From NCBI GenBank assembly GCA_009908505.1, contig JAAAPD010000045.1, positions 37,836 to 101,835 of the forward strand: 64,000 nucleotides of DNA. The letters run 5' to 3'. How positions within the stretch are numbered: the stretch's first letter is position 1; every line of letters starts with the position of its first letter. Under the pieces are notes generated by a model. That model searched no databases, was not told the origin of the DNA, and saw only the letters and a list, made by a program, of their open reading frames with translations. This document shows, piece by piece, positions 39,352 to 49,111 of the stretch. The position numbers and the translations under genes are program-made. The stretch comes from Alphaproteobacteria bacterium (GTDB taxonomy: Bacteria; Pseudomonadota; Alphaproteobacteria; Rhodobacterales; Rhodobacteraceae).

Positions 39352-41130
39352 ATGCCGATCTACACCGCCCCCACCAAGGACATGCAATTCCTGCTGCACG
39401 ACGTTCTGGCCGTCAGCGAACAGGACATCGCCGGATTCGAGGATCTGGACCGCGACTTCACCAGCGCCGTGCTCGAAGAGGCCGGCAAGGTGGCGACCGA
39501 GGTTCTTCTACCGCTAAACATCGTCGGCGACACAGAAGGCTGCGCCCTGGAAAATGGTGTTGTGCGCACGCCCAAAGGGTTTAAGGACGCCTTCGAGGTC
39601 ATGAAAGAGGGCGGCTGGACCGCCATGGATTGCGACCCCGACTATGGCGGCCAGGGCCTGCCCTATATCATGCACACCGCCGCCCAAGAGGCCTTCGTGT
39701 CCTCCAACATGGCATTCAACATGTACCAGGGCCTGACACACGGCGCCTATTCGGCGATCTGGTCCCACGGCACGGATGAGCAGAGGCAGACCTACCTGCC
39801 CAAGCTGACCACCTGCGAATGGACCGGCACCATGAACCTGACCGAGCCGCATTGCGGCACGGACCTTGGCCTGATGCGCACCAAGGCCGAACCGCAGGAC
39901 GACGGCAGCTACAAGCTTTCCGGGCAGAAGATATTCATCTCGGCGGGCGACCATGACCTGGCCGACAACATCATCCACCTGGTCCTGGCAAAGATCCCCG
40001 GCGGCCCGGACGGGGTGAAGGGCATTTCGCTGTTCATCGTGCCAAAGTTCCTGGTTAACGAGGACGGCAGCCTGGGCGACCGCAACGGCGTCTCGGTCGG
40101 CAAGATCGAGGAAAAGATGGGCATTCACGGCAATGCCACCTGCGTGATGAACTACGACGAGGCCACGGGCTACCTTGTGGGCGAGCAACACAAGGGCATG
40201 CGCGCCATGTTCACCATGATGAACGAGGCGCGGCTGGGCGTGGGCCTGCAGGGCTATGCCCAGGCCGAGATCGCGTACCAGAACGCCGTGGCCTATGCCA
40301 ACGACCGGCTTCAGGGCCGGGATGTGACCGGCGCCAAGAACCCCGGCGGCCCCGCCGACCCGATCATCGTTCATCCCGATGTGCGCCGGAACCTGATGGA
40401 CCAGAAAAGCTTCGTCGAGGGGGCCCGCGCCTTCACCTATTGGGGCGCGACCCTGATCGACCGGGCCCACAAAAACGACGACGCGGACGCCGAGGGCCTG
40501 ATTTCCCTCATGACACCCGTCATCAAGGGCTTCCTGACCGACAAGGGCTATGAATACGCCTCGGCCGCGCAGCAGGTCTATGGCGGGCACGGCTATATCG
40601 AGGAATGGGGCATGTCCCAATTTGCCCGCGATGCCCGCATCACCCAGATCTACGAAGGCGCGAACGGTATCCAGGCGCTCGACCTCGTGGGGCGCAAGCT
40701 GGCCCAGGAGGGCGGCAAGCATGTCATGGCCTTCTTCGAGATGGTGAAGACCTTCATCAAGGAAAACGAGGACAACGAGGCGCTGAAGGCCGATTTCCTC
40801 GATCCGCTCAAGGCGGCGTCGAAGGACCTGCAGGCGGCGGGCATGTATTTCATGCAGAACGGCATGAAGAACCCGAATGACGCGCTGGCCGGATCCTATG
40901 ATTTCATGCACATGATGGGCCATGTCTGCCTTGGCCTGATGTGGGCACGCCAAGCCAAGGCCGCGATGGCCGCGCTGGAGGCCGGGAGCGGCGACACGGC
41001 GTTCTACGAGACCAAGATCGCCACCGGCCGCTACTACATGGCGCGCCAACTGCCGGCCACGGCCATGCACCTGTCCCGCATAAACAGCGGGTCGGAAACA
41101 GTCATGGCCCTTGAGGCGGCGAATTTCTGA
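39352..41130 (+). CDS. Acyl-CoA dehydrogenase (C-terminal-extended FadE/DmdC-like family)
   Basis: [24 protein letters not shown]...[47 protein letters not shown]. Confidence 0.94.
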   Translation: MPIYTAPTKDMQFLLHDVLAVSEQDIAGFEDLDRDFTSAVLEEAGKVATEVLLPLNIVGDTEGCALENGVVRTPKGFKDAFEVMKEGGWTAMDCDPDYGGQGLPYIMHTAAQEAFVSSNMAFNMYQGLTHGAYSAIWSHGTDEQRQTYLPKLTTCEWTGTMNLTEPHCGTDLGLMRTKAEPQDDGSYKLSGQKIFISAGDHDLADNIIHLVLAKIPGGPDGVKGISLFIVPKFLVNEDGSLGDRNGVSVGKIEEKMGIHGNATCVMNYDEATGYLVGEQHKGMRAMFTMMNEARLGVGLQGYAQAEIAYQNAVAYANDRLQGRDVTGAKNPGGPADPIIVHPDVRRNLMDQKSFVEGARAFTYWGATLIDRAHKNDDADAEGLISLMTPVIKGFLTDKGYEYASAAQQVYGGHGYIEEWGMSQFARDARITQIYEGANGIQALDLVGRKLAQEGGKHVMAFFEMVKTFIKENEDNEALKADFLDPLKAASKDLQAAGMYFMQNGMKNPNDALAGSYDFMHMMGHVCLGLMWARQAKAAMAALEAGSGDTAFYETKIATGRYYMARQLPATAMHLSRINSGSETVMALEAANF

Positions 41131-41196
41131 TGGAACGGTGGGGCGGGGATTGCGCCTGTCGCGCAGCCCCGCCCTGACCCGCAGCCGGAGGACCCG

Positions 41197-41409
41197 ATGC
41201 CCAAACGTTTTCGCCTGACCCGCCGCTTTCCCGTCTCGATGACCGAGGACGGGTATCGCCGGTTGAAGAAATTCGCCGCCGAGGCCGGGCTGGACGAGGG
41301 CGAGGCACTGTCCTTCCTGTTCGAGAACTTCGACAGCATCATCGACGAGGATACCTTCGGCCACCGCCTGCGGATCTTCAATTCCGAGCTGGAGGCGCGC
41401 AAGAAATGA
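41197..41409 (+). CDS. Small conserved hypothetical protein
   Basis: 70 aa MPKRFRLTRRFPVSMTEDGYRRLKKFAAEAGLDEGEALSFLFENFDSI; stop overlaps the GST start. Confidence 0.7.
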   Translation: MPKRFRLTRRFPVSMTEDGYRRLKKFAAEAGLDEGEALSFLFENFDSIIDEDTFGHRLRIFNSELEARKK

Positions 41410-42053
41410 CCCCCAGGCTTTATTGCTTCGCGGAATCGGGCCATTCCTACAAGGCCGCCTTGGCCATGACCCTGGCGGAAATGGAGTGGCACCCGGTCTT
41501 TGTCGATTTCTTCACCGGCGAGGCCCGCAGCGCGGAATTTCGTCGTGATGTCAACGAGATGGGCGAGTGCCCCGTGCTCAAGACCGACACGCTGACCCTG
41601 ACCCAGTCGGGCGCAATCCTGCAATGGATCAGCGACCAAACCGGCAAGTTCGGCGGCGCGGGCGACGACAGATACGAGGTTCTGCGCTGGGTGCTGTGGG
41701 ACAATCACAAACTGTCCTCGCAGCTTGGCATGCTGCGCTTTCTGATGCATTTTGTCCCCGAGGAGAAACGCCCGCAGGACGTCATCGCCTTTGTCCAGAG
41801 CCGCGCGCGGTCGGCGTTCAAGACGCTCGATGCGCATCTGTCGGGCCGCGACTGGATGGTGGGCCGCGACGTCACCAATGCGGACCTGTCCTGCTGTTCC
41901 TATCTCTATTACCCGGAACCGTTCGGCTTCAACCGGGCGGATTGGCCGAATATCGACCGCTGGCTGTCCTGCATCGCGGCGCTGCCCGGCTGGCAACACC
42001 CTTACGAACTCATGACCCGGGCCTATCCCGGACCCCCGAAGGAGGAAACATGA
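41406..42053 (+). CDS. Glutathione S-transferase family protein
   Basis: 215 aa; thioredoxin-like N-terminus, LTLTQSGAILQWISDQTGKFGG. Confidence 0.9.
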   Translation: MTPRLYCFAESGHSYKAALAMTLAEMEWHPVFVDFFTGEARSAEFRRDVNEMGECPVLKTDTLTLTQSGAILQWISDQTGKFGGAGDDRYEVLRWVLWDNHKLSSQLGMLRFLMHFVPEEKRPQDVIAFVQSRARSAFKTLDAHLSGRDWMVGRDVTNADLSCCSYLYYPEPFGFNRADWPNIDRWLSCIAALPGWQHPYELMTRAYPGPPKEET

Positions 42054-43261
42054 CCGACGCCTATATCTACGATGCCGTGCGCACCCCGCGTGGCAAGGGC
42101 CGCAAGGACGGCGCCCTGCACGAGGTGACGAGCATGCGCCTGTCCACGCAGGTTCTCAACGCCATGAAAGCGCGCAACAACCTAGACGGCCACGCGGTCG
42201 AGGACGTGATCTGGGGCAATGTCACCCAAGTGGGCGAACAGGGCGGCTGCCTGGCACGGACCGCCGTGTTGGCCTCGGAGCTGGACCAATCCATTCCCGG
42301 GCTGGCGATCAACCGCTTCTGCGCGTCGGGCATGGAGGCCGTGAACCTGGCCGCCAACCAGGTGCGCGGCGGCGCGGGCGAAGGCTATATCGCCGGTGGC
42401 GTAGAGATGATGGGCCGGGTTGCAATGGGATCCGACGGAGCGGCGATCGCCGTGGACCCGTCGGTCGCGATGGACACCTATTTCGTACCGCAGGGGATTT
42501 CCGCGGACATCATCGCCACCGAATACGGGTTTTCCCGTGATGATGCCGACGCGTTGGCGGTCGAAAGCCAGAGGCGCGCGGCCGAAGCCTGGGAGGCGGG
42601 GCGCTTCGACCGTTCCATCGTGCCCGTGGTGGACCAGAACGGCCTGACCATCCTGGACCGCGACGAGCACATGCGCCCGGGCACCGACATGCAATCGCTG
42701 GGCGCGCTCAAGCCGTCCTTCAAGGAACAGGGCGAGGTCATGCCCGGATTCGACCAGGTCGCGCTGATGAAATATCCGCATCTGGAGGCGATCAACCACA
42801 TCCACCATGCGGGCAATTCCTCGGGCATCGTGGACGGGGCGGCCGGCGTGCTGATCGGGTCCAAGGAATTCGGCGAGAAATGGGGCATCAAGCCCCGCGC
42901 CCGGATCAAGGCCACCGCCAAAATCGGCACCGATCCGACGATCATGCTGACCGGGCCGGTCCCCGTGACCAACAAGATCCTGACCGAAACCGGCATGACC
43001 CCGGCCGACCTGGACCTGTTCGAGGTCAACGAGGCCTTCTCGGCGGTCGTTCTGCGCTTCATGCAGGCCTTTGACGTGGAGGACAGCAAGGTCAACGTCA
43101 ATGGCGGCTCTATCGCCATGGGCCACCCGCTGGGCGCGACCGGCGCCATCATCATCGGCACCCTGCTGGACGAATTGGAACGGCGCGACCTGGAAACCGG
43201 TTTGGCTACGCTGTGCATCGCGTCCGGCATGGGCGCGGCAACCATCATCGAACGCGTGTAA
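42050..43261 (+). CDS. fadA: Acetyl-CoA C-acyltransferase (thiolase, FadA-type)
   Basis: MTDAYIYDAVRTPRGKGRKDGAL; NVNGGSIAMGHPLGATGA; CIASGMGAATIIERV. Confidence 0.94.
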   Translation: MTDAYIYDAVRTPRGKGRKDGALHEVTSMRLSTQVLNAMKARNNLDGHAVEDVIWGNVTQVGEQGGCLARTAVLASELDQSIPGLAINRFCASGMEAVNLAANQVRGGAGEGYIAGGVEMMGRVAMGSDGAAIAVDPSVAMDTYFVPQGISADIIATEYGFSRDDADALAVESQRRAAEAWEAGRFDRSIVPVVDQNGLTILDRDEHMRPGTDMQSLGALKPSFKEQGEVMPGFDQVALMKYPHLEAINHIHHAGNSSGIVDGAAGVLIGSKEFGEKWGIKPRARIKATAKIGTDPTIMLTGPVPVTNKILTETGMTPADLDLFEVNEAFSAVVLRFMQAFDVEDSKVNVNGGSIAMGHPLGATGAIIIGTLLDELERRDLETGLATLCIASGMGAATIIERV

Positions 43262-43275
43262 GGAGGGCCGGACGA

Positions 43276-45468
43276 ATGACCGATTTCACCATGAAAACCG
43301 ACGCCGATGGCGTCGCCATCATCATTTGGGACGTTCCCGGCAAGTCCATGAACGTCATGAGCCGCGGGTCGATGCTGGTTCTCAATGACCTGGTCGACGA
43401 GGCGCTGGCCGACGACGCCGTCAAGGGCATCGTCATCACCAGCGGCAAGAAGGATTTCGCCGGCGGTATGGACCTGAACACGCTGGCCACGATTCGCGCC
43501 GAGGCGGGCGACGCGCCGGCCAAGGCGCTGTTCGATTTCACCATGGCAGGCCACAACATGCTGCGCAAGATCGAGCGCGCGGGCATGGACGACAAGAACA
43601 AGGGCGGCAAGCCCATCGCAGCCGCCCTGCCCGGCACGGCGCTGGGGATCGGGCTGGAACTGCCGCTGGCCTGTCACCGCATTTTCGCCGCCGACAATCC
43701 CAAGGCCAAGATCGGCCTGCCCGAGATCATGGTCGGCATCTTCCCGGGCGCGGGCGGCACCACGCGGCTTGTGCGCAAGATGGGCGCCATGGCGGCCAGC
43801 CCGCTGCTGCTGGAAGGCAAGCTGAACGACCCCAAAAAGGCCAAGGCAGCGGGCGTCATCGACGAGGTCGTGGATGACCCGGTTGCAGCTGCGAAAGACT
43901 GGGTTCTGTCGGAGCCCAACATCGTCAAGCCCTGGGACGAAAAGGGCTACAAGATGCCCGGTGGCGCCCCCTACCATCCGGCGGGCTTCATGACCTTCGT
44001 TGGCGCCAGCGCCATGGTCAATGGCAAGACCAAGGGCGTCTATCCCGCCGCAAAGGCCCTGCTGAGCGCGGTCTACGAGGGCGCGCTTGTCCCCTTCGAC
44101 ATGGCGCTGAAGATCGAGGCCCGCTGGTTCACCCATGTGCTTATGAACCCGTCCTCGGCCAACATGATCCGGTCGCTTTTCATCAACAAGGAAGCACTGG
44201 AAAAGGGCGCCAACCGGCCCGACGTGCCCGACCAGAAGGTCAAGAAGGTCGGCGTTCTGGGCGCTGGCATGATGGGGGCGGGCATCACCCTGGTCTCGGC
44301 CATGGCCGGGATGGAAGTGGTGCTTCTGGACCAGTCGGCCGACGCGGCGGAAAAGGGCAAGTCCTATACCGCCGACTACATGGACAAGGGCATCGCCCGC
44401 AAGAAAGCCACCGAGGAAAAGAAGGCGGCGACTCTGGACCTGATCACCGCGACGGATGATTATGCCGCGCTTGAAGGGTGCGACCTGATCATCGAAGCGG
44501 TGTTCGAGGATATGAGCGTCAAGGCCGAGGTCACGAAGAAGGTGCTGGATGTCGTGGGCGAAGATTGCATCTTTGCCTCGAACACCTCGACCCTGCCGAT
44601 CACGGAATTGGCCAAGGCCACCGACAAGCCCGACCAGTTCATCGGCATCCACTTCTTCAGCCCGGTGGAAAAGATGATGCTGGTGGAAATCATCAAGGGG
44701 GCGGCAACCGGCGACCGGGCCGTGGCCAAGGCGCTGGATTACGTGCGCCAGATCCGCAAGACCCCGATCGTGGTCAACGATGAACGCTTCTTCTACGCCA
44801 ATCGCTGCATCATCCCCTATATCAACGAGGGGATCCGCATGGTGCGCGAGGGCGTCGCCCCCGCCCTGATCGAGAATGCCGCCAAGCTGGTGGGCATGCC
44901 GCTGGGGCCGCTGCAACTGACCGACGAGACCTCGATCGACCTTGGCGTGAAGATCGCCAAGGCCACCAAGGCCGCCATGGGCGATGCCTACCCCAATGAA
45001 GAGGTGGACGAGGTCCTGTTCTGGATGGAAGGCGAGGGCCGGCTGGGCCGCAAGGCCAATGCGGGCTTCTATGCCTATGACGACAAAGGCAAGCGGCAGG
45101 GCCTTTGGGACGGGCTAGGCGAAAAATACGCGCCGGCCGAAGACCAGCCCGACCTGACCGATGTGCAGCACCGCCTGCTGTTCGCACAGGTCCTGGAAGC
45201 GGTGCGCGCCCTGGAAGAGGGCGTGCTGGAAGACATTCGCGAAGGCGATGTCGGCGCAATCCTGGGCTGGGGGTTTGCGCCGTGGTCCGGCGGCCCGTTC
45301 GGCTGGCTCGACATGCTGGGCGCGGCCTATGCCGCCGAACGCTGCGACCAGCTGACCGCCGAGCATGGCGATCGCTTCGCCTGCCCGGCCCTGCTGCGCG
45401 AGATGGCCGAGAAGGGTCAGACCTTCTATGGCCGTTTCGGCGAAGGGCACGACAGCAAGGCGGCCTGA
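43276..45468 (+). CDS. Enoyl-CoA hydratase/3-hydroxyacyl-CoA dehydrogenase (FadB/FadJ-type)
   Basis: N-terminal crotonase domain; KKVGVLGAGMMGAGITLVSAMAGMEVVLLDQ. Confidence 0.95.
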   Translation: MTDFTMKTDADGVAIIIWDVPGKSMNVMSRGSMLVLNDLVDEALADDAVKGIVITSGKKDFAGGMDLNTLATIRAEAGDAPAKALFDFTMAGHNMLRKIERAGMDDKNKGGKPIAAALPGTALGIGLELPLACHRIFAADNPKAKIGLPEIMVGIFPGAGGTTRLVRKMGAMAASPLLLEGKLNDPKKAKAAGVIDEVVDDPVAAAKDWVLSEPNIVKPWDEKGYKMPGGAPYHPAGFMTFVGASAMVNGKTKGVYPAAKALLSAVYEGALVPFDMALKIEARWFTHVLMNPSSANMIRSLFINKEALEKGANRPDVPDQKVKKVGVLGAGMMGAGITLVSAMAGMEVVLLDQSADAAEKGKSYTADYMDKGIARKKATEEKKAATLDLITATDDYAALEGCDLIIEAVFEDMSVKAEVTKKVLDVVGEDCIFASNTSTLPITELAKATDKPDQFIGIHFFSPVEKMMLVEIIKGAATGDRAVAKALDYVRQIRKTPIVVNDERFFYANRCIIPYINEGIRMVREGVAPALIENAAKLVGMPLGPLQLTDETSIDLGVKIAKATKAAMGDAYPNEEVDEVLFWMEGEGRLGRKANAGFYAYDDKGKRQGLWDGLGEKYAPAEDQPDLTDVQHRLLFAQVLEAVRALEEGVLEDIREGDVGAILGWGFAPWSGGPFGWLDMLGAAYAAERCDQLTAEHGDRFACPALLREMAEKGQTFYGRFGEGHDSKAA

Positions 45469-45490
45469 ACACCGCGCGGTGACAAGGATC

Positions 45491-45519
45491 GGGGTCGGGC
45501 CAGTGGTCCGGCCCCTTTT
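45491..45519 (+). terminator. Rho-independent terminator of the beta-oxidation cluster
   Basis: GGGGTCGGGCC-AGT-GGTCCGGCCCC then TTTT (11-bp stem with two wobbles). Confidence 0.85.
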
Positions 45520-45537
45520 GGTTCCGGCAAGTCCGTT

Positions 45538-46194
45538 TCAGGCGATATCGTCGAACCCGTAGCCGAACCGGGCGATATCCTCGGCGCAGAGTTCGCCCAG
45601 CCAGGCGGCGTCGTCATCGGTGTAGAACGCCCGCCAGTCCCGCGCCCTGTCCGAGGCGTTCACGCGCGGCACGTCCAGTTCGAACCCCAGATGCGCCCAA
45701 AGCGGGGCGGTATCCTCGGCCAAGTGCTCCAGCCGGATGAACAGGTCGCAATGTTCCCGCCCCGCCCCGTCGGTCATGTAGTGACCATAAGGCGCGGCGC
45801 GAAACGACTGTTCGGTCACTTCGTGGTGCAGGAACAGCGAAAACGGCAGGGACTTGGACAGCGCCGCCGCCGGGTGATCGAAATCCTGGTCCTGTAGCCA
45901 GTGATAATAGCTGACCATCCTGTCCCAGGGGTTGCGCACCAGCGTGAAGGTGAAGAAATCGGCCATTTCGGCGCGGGAGATCAGCCCCTCGGCCTGGGCC
46001 AGCGTCGAATGCTTCCACAGCCGACCGGCGGTCTCGACCCCCTTCAAACGTTTGCGCCGCCGGCGTGCCTTCGGGGTGTCCCCGATCAGCACGTCATCGG
46101 CCATGGCCCGGTCCTCCAGCGCCAGCGCCATCGAGGTGCCCCCGGTCTTGGGAATGTGAACGAAGATGAAGCGGCGCCCGCGCGAAAGGATCAT
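45538..46194 (-). CDS. Sulfotransferase family 2-like protein
   Basis: 218 aa; RFIFVHIPKTGGTSMALALE, TLVRNPWDRMVSYYHWL. Confidence 0.9.
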   Translation of the reverse strand: MILSRGRRFIFVHIPKTGGTSMALALEDRAMADDVLIGDTPKARRRRKRLKGVETAGRLWKHSTLAQAEGLISRAEMADFFTFTLVRNPWDRMVSYYHWLQDQDFDHPAAALSKSLPFSLFLHHEVTEQSFRAAPYGHYMTDGAGREHCDLFIRLEHLAEDTAPLWAHLGFELDVPRVNASDRARDWRAFYTDDDAAWLGELCAEDIARFGYGFDDIA

Positions 46195-46337
46195 GGCGGC
46201 AAACTAGGGGGTTTGGCGGTGGCTGAAAACGGCTTTTCGCATTCGGGCCGGGGCCGTTACGGCTAACAGCCTTTTCTTGACCGCGCAGCCGCAGCATAGT
46301 CTTGTCGGATCGCAATATGCAGCAAGGGGACACTGCC

Positions 46338-47960
46338 ATGGGGTGGCTAGCCGACGAAACCGGGTTGGAAAAATGCGCGGCGAATTACACGCCGCTGACC
46401 CCGCTCTCCTTCCTGCGGCGGGCGGCGGCGCTTTTCCCCCGGCGCGAGGCTCTGGTGTATGGCACCATCCGGCGGACCTACCAGGACTATCACGACCGGG
46501 TGACGCGGCTGGCGTCGGGCCTGTCGAAAATGGGTGTGGAACCCGGCGACGTGGTCGCCACCATCCTGCCCAATGTGGCGCCGGCGGCCGAGACGCATTT
46601 CGGCGTGCCAGCCTGCGGTGCGGTGCTCAACACCATCAATACCCGGCTCGAGACCGATACCGTCGCCTATATCCTGGACCATGGCGGCGCCAAGGTGGTG
46701 ATCTGCGATGCGCAGTTCATGCCGATGCTGGCCAGCGCCATCGAGACAATGGACGGCCCGGCCCCCACCGTGATCGAGGCCCCCGACGATCAGGCCGGCG
46801 TGCATGCCGTGTCGGACGCCATGACCTACGAGGACATGATCGCCAGCGGCGACGCCGATTTCGACTGGATCATGCCCGAAGATGAATGGGAGTCGATCTC
46901 GCTTAATTATACCTCGGGTACCACCGGGCGGCCCAAGGGCGTGGTCTATCACCATCGCGGGGCCTATCTGAACGCCATGGCGCAGGTCGTGTCCTGGCGC
47001 CTGACGCTCTATCCGCGCTACCTGACCATCGTGCCGCTGTTCCACTGCAACGGCTGGTGCCACACTTGGATGATGCCCGTTCTGGGCGGCACCGTGATCT
47101 GCTGCCGCGACGTGACGGCCAAGAACATCTATGACGCCATAGCCGACGAAAGCGTGACACATTTCGGCGGCGCGCCCATCGTGCTCAACACGATCATCAA
47201 CGCCCGTGACGAGGAACGGCGCGCCTTCGACCATGTGGTGCAGGTCTTCACTGCCGGGGCGCCGCCGCCGGTCGCGACGCTCAAGGCGTTCGAACCGCTG
47301 GGCTTCAACGTCACGCAGGTCTACGGGCTGACCGAAACCTATGGCCCGGCCACTGAATGCCTGTGGCAAGAGGACTGGGACGATCTGCCCGAACAGGAGC
47401 GATACGAAATCAAGGGCCGCACCGGGGTCGGGATGCCGGTGATCGAGCATACGAGCGTCCTGGACGCAGACAGCATGGACCAGGTTCCCATGGATGGCGC
47501 GACCCTGGGCGAAATCATGTTTCGCGGCAACGGTGTGATGAAAGGCTATCTGAAGAATCCCAAGGCCACGCAAGACGCCTTCAAAGGGGGCTATTTCCAC
47601 TCTGGCGACATCGCCTACCAGTACCCCGACGGCTACATGAAGATTGCCGACCGGTCCAAGGACATCATCATTTCGGGCGGCGAGAACATCAGCTCGGTCG
47701 AGGTCGAAGGGGCGCTGATGCACCACCCCGATGTGCTGCTCTGCGCCGTGGTGGCCATGCCGGATGACAAATGGGGCGAAGTGCCCTGCGCCTTCGTCGA
47801 GATGAAAGACGGGCATACTTGCACCGAGGAAGACCTGATCGCCTTCGCACGCGAGCGTCTGGCCGGGTTCAAGCGGCCCAAGAAGGTCGTGTTCCAGGAA
47901 CTGCCCAAGACCTCGACCGGCAAGATCCAGAAGTTCGAGCTGCGCAAGCACTTCAAGTAG
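46338..47960 (+). CDS. AMP-dependent acyl-CoA synthetase
   Basis: MGWLADETGLEKCAANYTPLTPLSFLRRAA; SLNYTSGTTGRPKGVVYHHRG; C-terminal PKTSTGKIQKFELRK. Confidence 0.95.
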   Translation: MGWLADETGLEKCAANYTPLTPLSFLRRAAALFPRREALVYGTIRRTYQDYHDRVTRLASGLSKMGVEPGDVVATILPNVAPAAETHFGVPACGAVLNTINTRLETDTVAYILDHGGAKVVICDAQFMPMLASAIETMDGPAPTVIEAPDDQAGVHAVSDAMTYEDMIASGDADFDWIMPEDEWESISLNYTSGTTGRPKGVVYHHRGAYLNAMAQVVSWRLTLYPRYLTIVPLFHCNGWCHTWMMPVLGGTVICCRDVTAKNIYDAIADESVTHFGGAPIVLNTIINARDEERRAFDHVVQVFTAGAPPPVATLKAFEPLGFNVTQVYGLTETYGPATECLWQEDWDDLPEQERYEIKGRTGVGMPVIEHTSVLDADSMDQVPMDGATLGEIMFRGNGVMKGYLKNPKATQDAFKGGYFHSGDIAYQYPDGYMKIADRSKDIIISGGENISSVEVEGALMHHPDVLLCAVVAMPDDKWGEVPCAFVEMKDGHTCTEEDLIAFARERLAGFKRPKKVVFQELPKTSTGKIQKFELRKHFK

Positions 47961-48019
47961 CATTGTCGCGGAATCTGGCCTATCCTGCCCCAAAGAAGGT
48001 GGCAGAGCAGGCCCCGCAG

Positions 48020-49036
48020 ATGACCGCACTCAAGGAATTCGCACGGCTGGAAAGCGAAGGGCTGTGGCGCGCCGATCCCCAGGATCAGCGGCGCGAGGTG
48101 CTTCTGTCGTTCGGCGATGCGACCCTGGTGATCACCGACAGCGCTGGGCGGGCACTGACCCACTGGTCGTTGCCGGCGATCGCGCGGCTCAACCCCGGCG
48201 AACAGCCGGCGCTGTTCACCCCCGACCCCGACGGAACCGAAACGCTGGAAATCGCCGATGCGCTGATGATCGACGCCATCGAGAAGGTGCGCAAGACGAT
48301 CCAGCGATCACGTCCCCATCCCGGGCGATTGCGCAATTTCGGACTGGCGGCGGTTGTCCTGGCGATCCTCTCGGCCGGGGTCTTCTGGTTGCCCAACGCC
48401 TTGGTGCGGCAGGCGCAATCGGTGGTTCCCCCCGTGAAGCGGACCGAGATCGGTGCCGCCCTGCTGGGCCATATCCAGCGCCTGACCGGCCCAAGCTGCC
48501 GAACGCCCCTGGGAACGACGGCCCTGGGCCACCTGCATGACCGTGTATTGGGCCCCGACGCGCCCGGCCAGATCGTGATCGTCCCCGACGGACCGGATCG
48601 CGCGCTCTACCTGCCCGGCGGGCTGATCGTCATGACCCGGGACCTTGTCGAGGATACCGAGGACCCGGCGGTCGCGGCGGGCCATGTCCTGGCCGCCATC
48701 GGCCAGGTGCAGGCCGAAGACCCGCTTGTCGGCGTGCTGGATCATGCCGGGCTGGGAACGACCGTGCGGCTGCTGACCACTGGCGAGTTGCCGCCCGAGG
48801 CGCTGCGCGCCTATGCCGAGGACCTGCTGACCACCCCGCGGCCCCGAATCGAGACAGAGCGCCTGATCGCCCTTTTCGAGGCGGCGGAGGTCCCCAGCAC
48901 GCCCTATGCCTACGCGGTCGACATCACCGGCGAAAGCACCCTGCCGCTGATCGAGGCCGATCCGATGTCCGGCCAACAGCCCCCTATCTTGCTGAGCGAC
49001 GGCGACTGGATCAGTATTCAGGGCATCTGCGCCTGA
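48020..49036 (+). CDS. Hypothetical membrane protein with M48-like but apparently metal-site-deficient domain
   Basis: MTALKEFARLESEGLW...; one TM; RALYLPGGLIVMTRDLVEDTEDPAVAAGHVLAAIGQV. Confidence 0.8.
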   Translation: MTALKEFARLESEGLWRADPQDQRREVLLSFGDATLVITDSAGRALTHWSLPAIARLNPGEQPALFTPDPDGTETLEIADALMIDAIEKVRKTIQRSRPHPGRLRNFGLAAVVLAILSAGVFWLPNALVRQAQSVVPPVKRTEIGAALLGHIQRLTGPSCRTPLGTTALGHLHDRVLGPDAPGQIVIVPDGPDRALYLPGGLIVMTRDLVEDTEDPAVAAGHVLAAIGQVQAEDPLVGVLDHAGLGTTVRLLTTGELPPEALRAYAEDLLTTPRPRIETERLIALFEAAEVPSTPYAYAVDITGESTLPLIEADPMSGQQPPILLSDGDWISIQGICA

Positions 49037-49111
49037 GCCAGCCGACCCCGGCCCCGTTTCACAAGGAAAGACCCCGCGTCTTGATGCGAGGCCTTCCCCC
49101 GGGAGAACCGG

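Noticed and set aside
42478-44916. 812-aa minus-strand ORF opposite thiolase and FadB/J
   Set aside because: Shadow ORF: plus strand encodes conserved beta-oxidation enzymes in codon-periodic frames.
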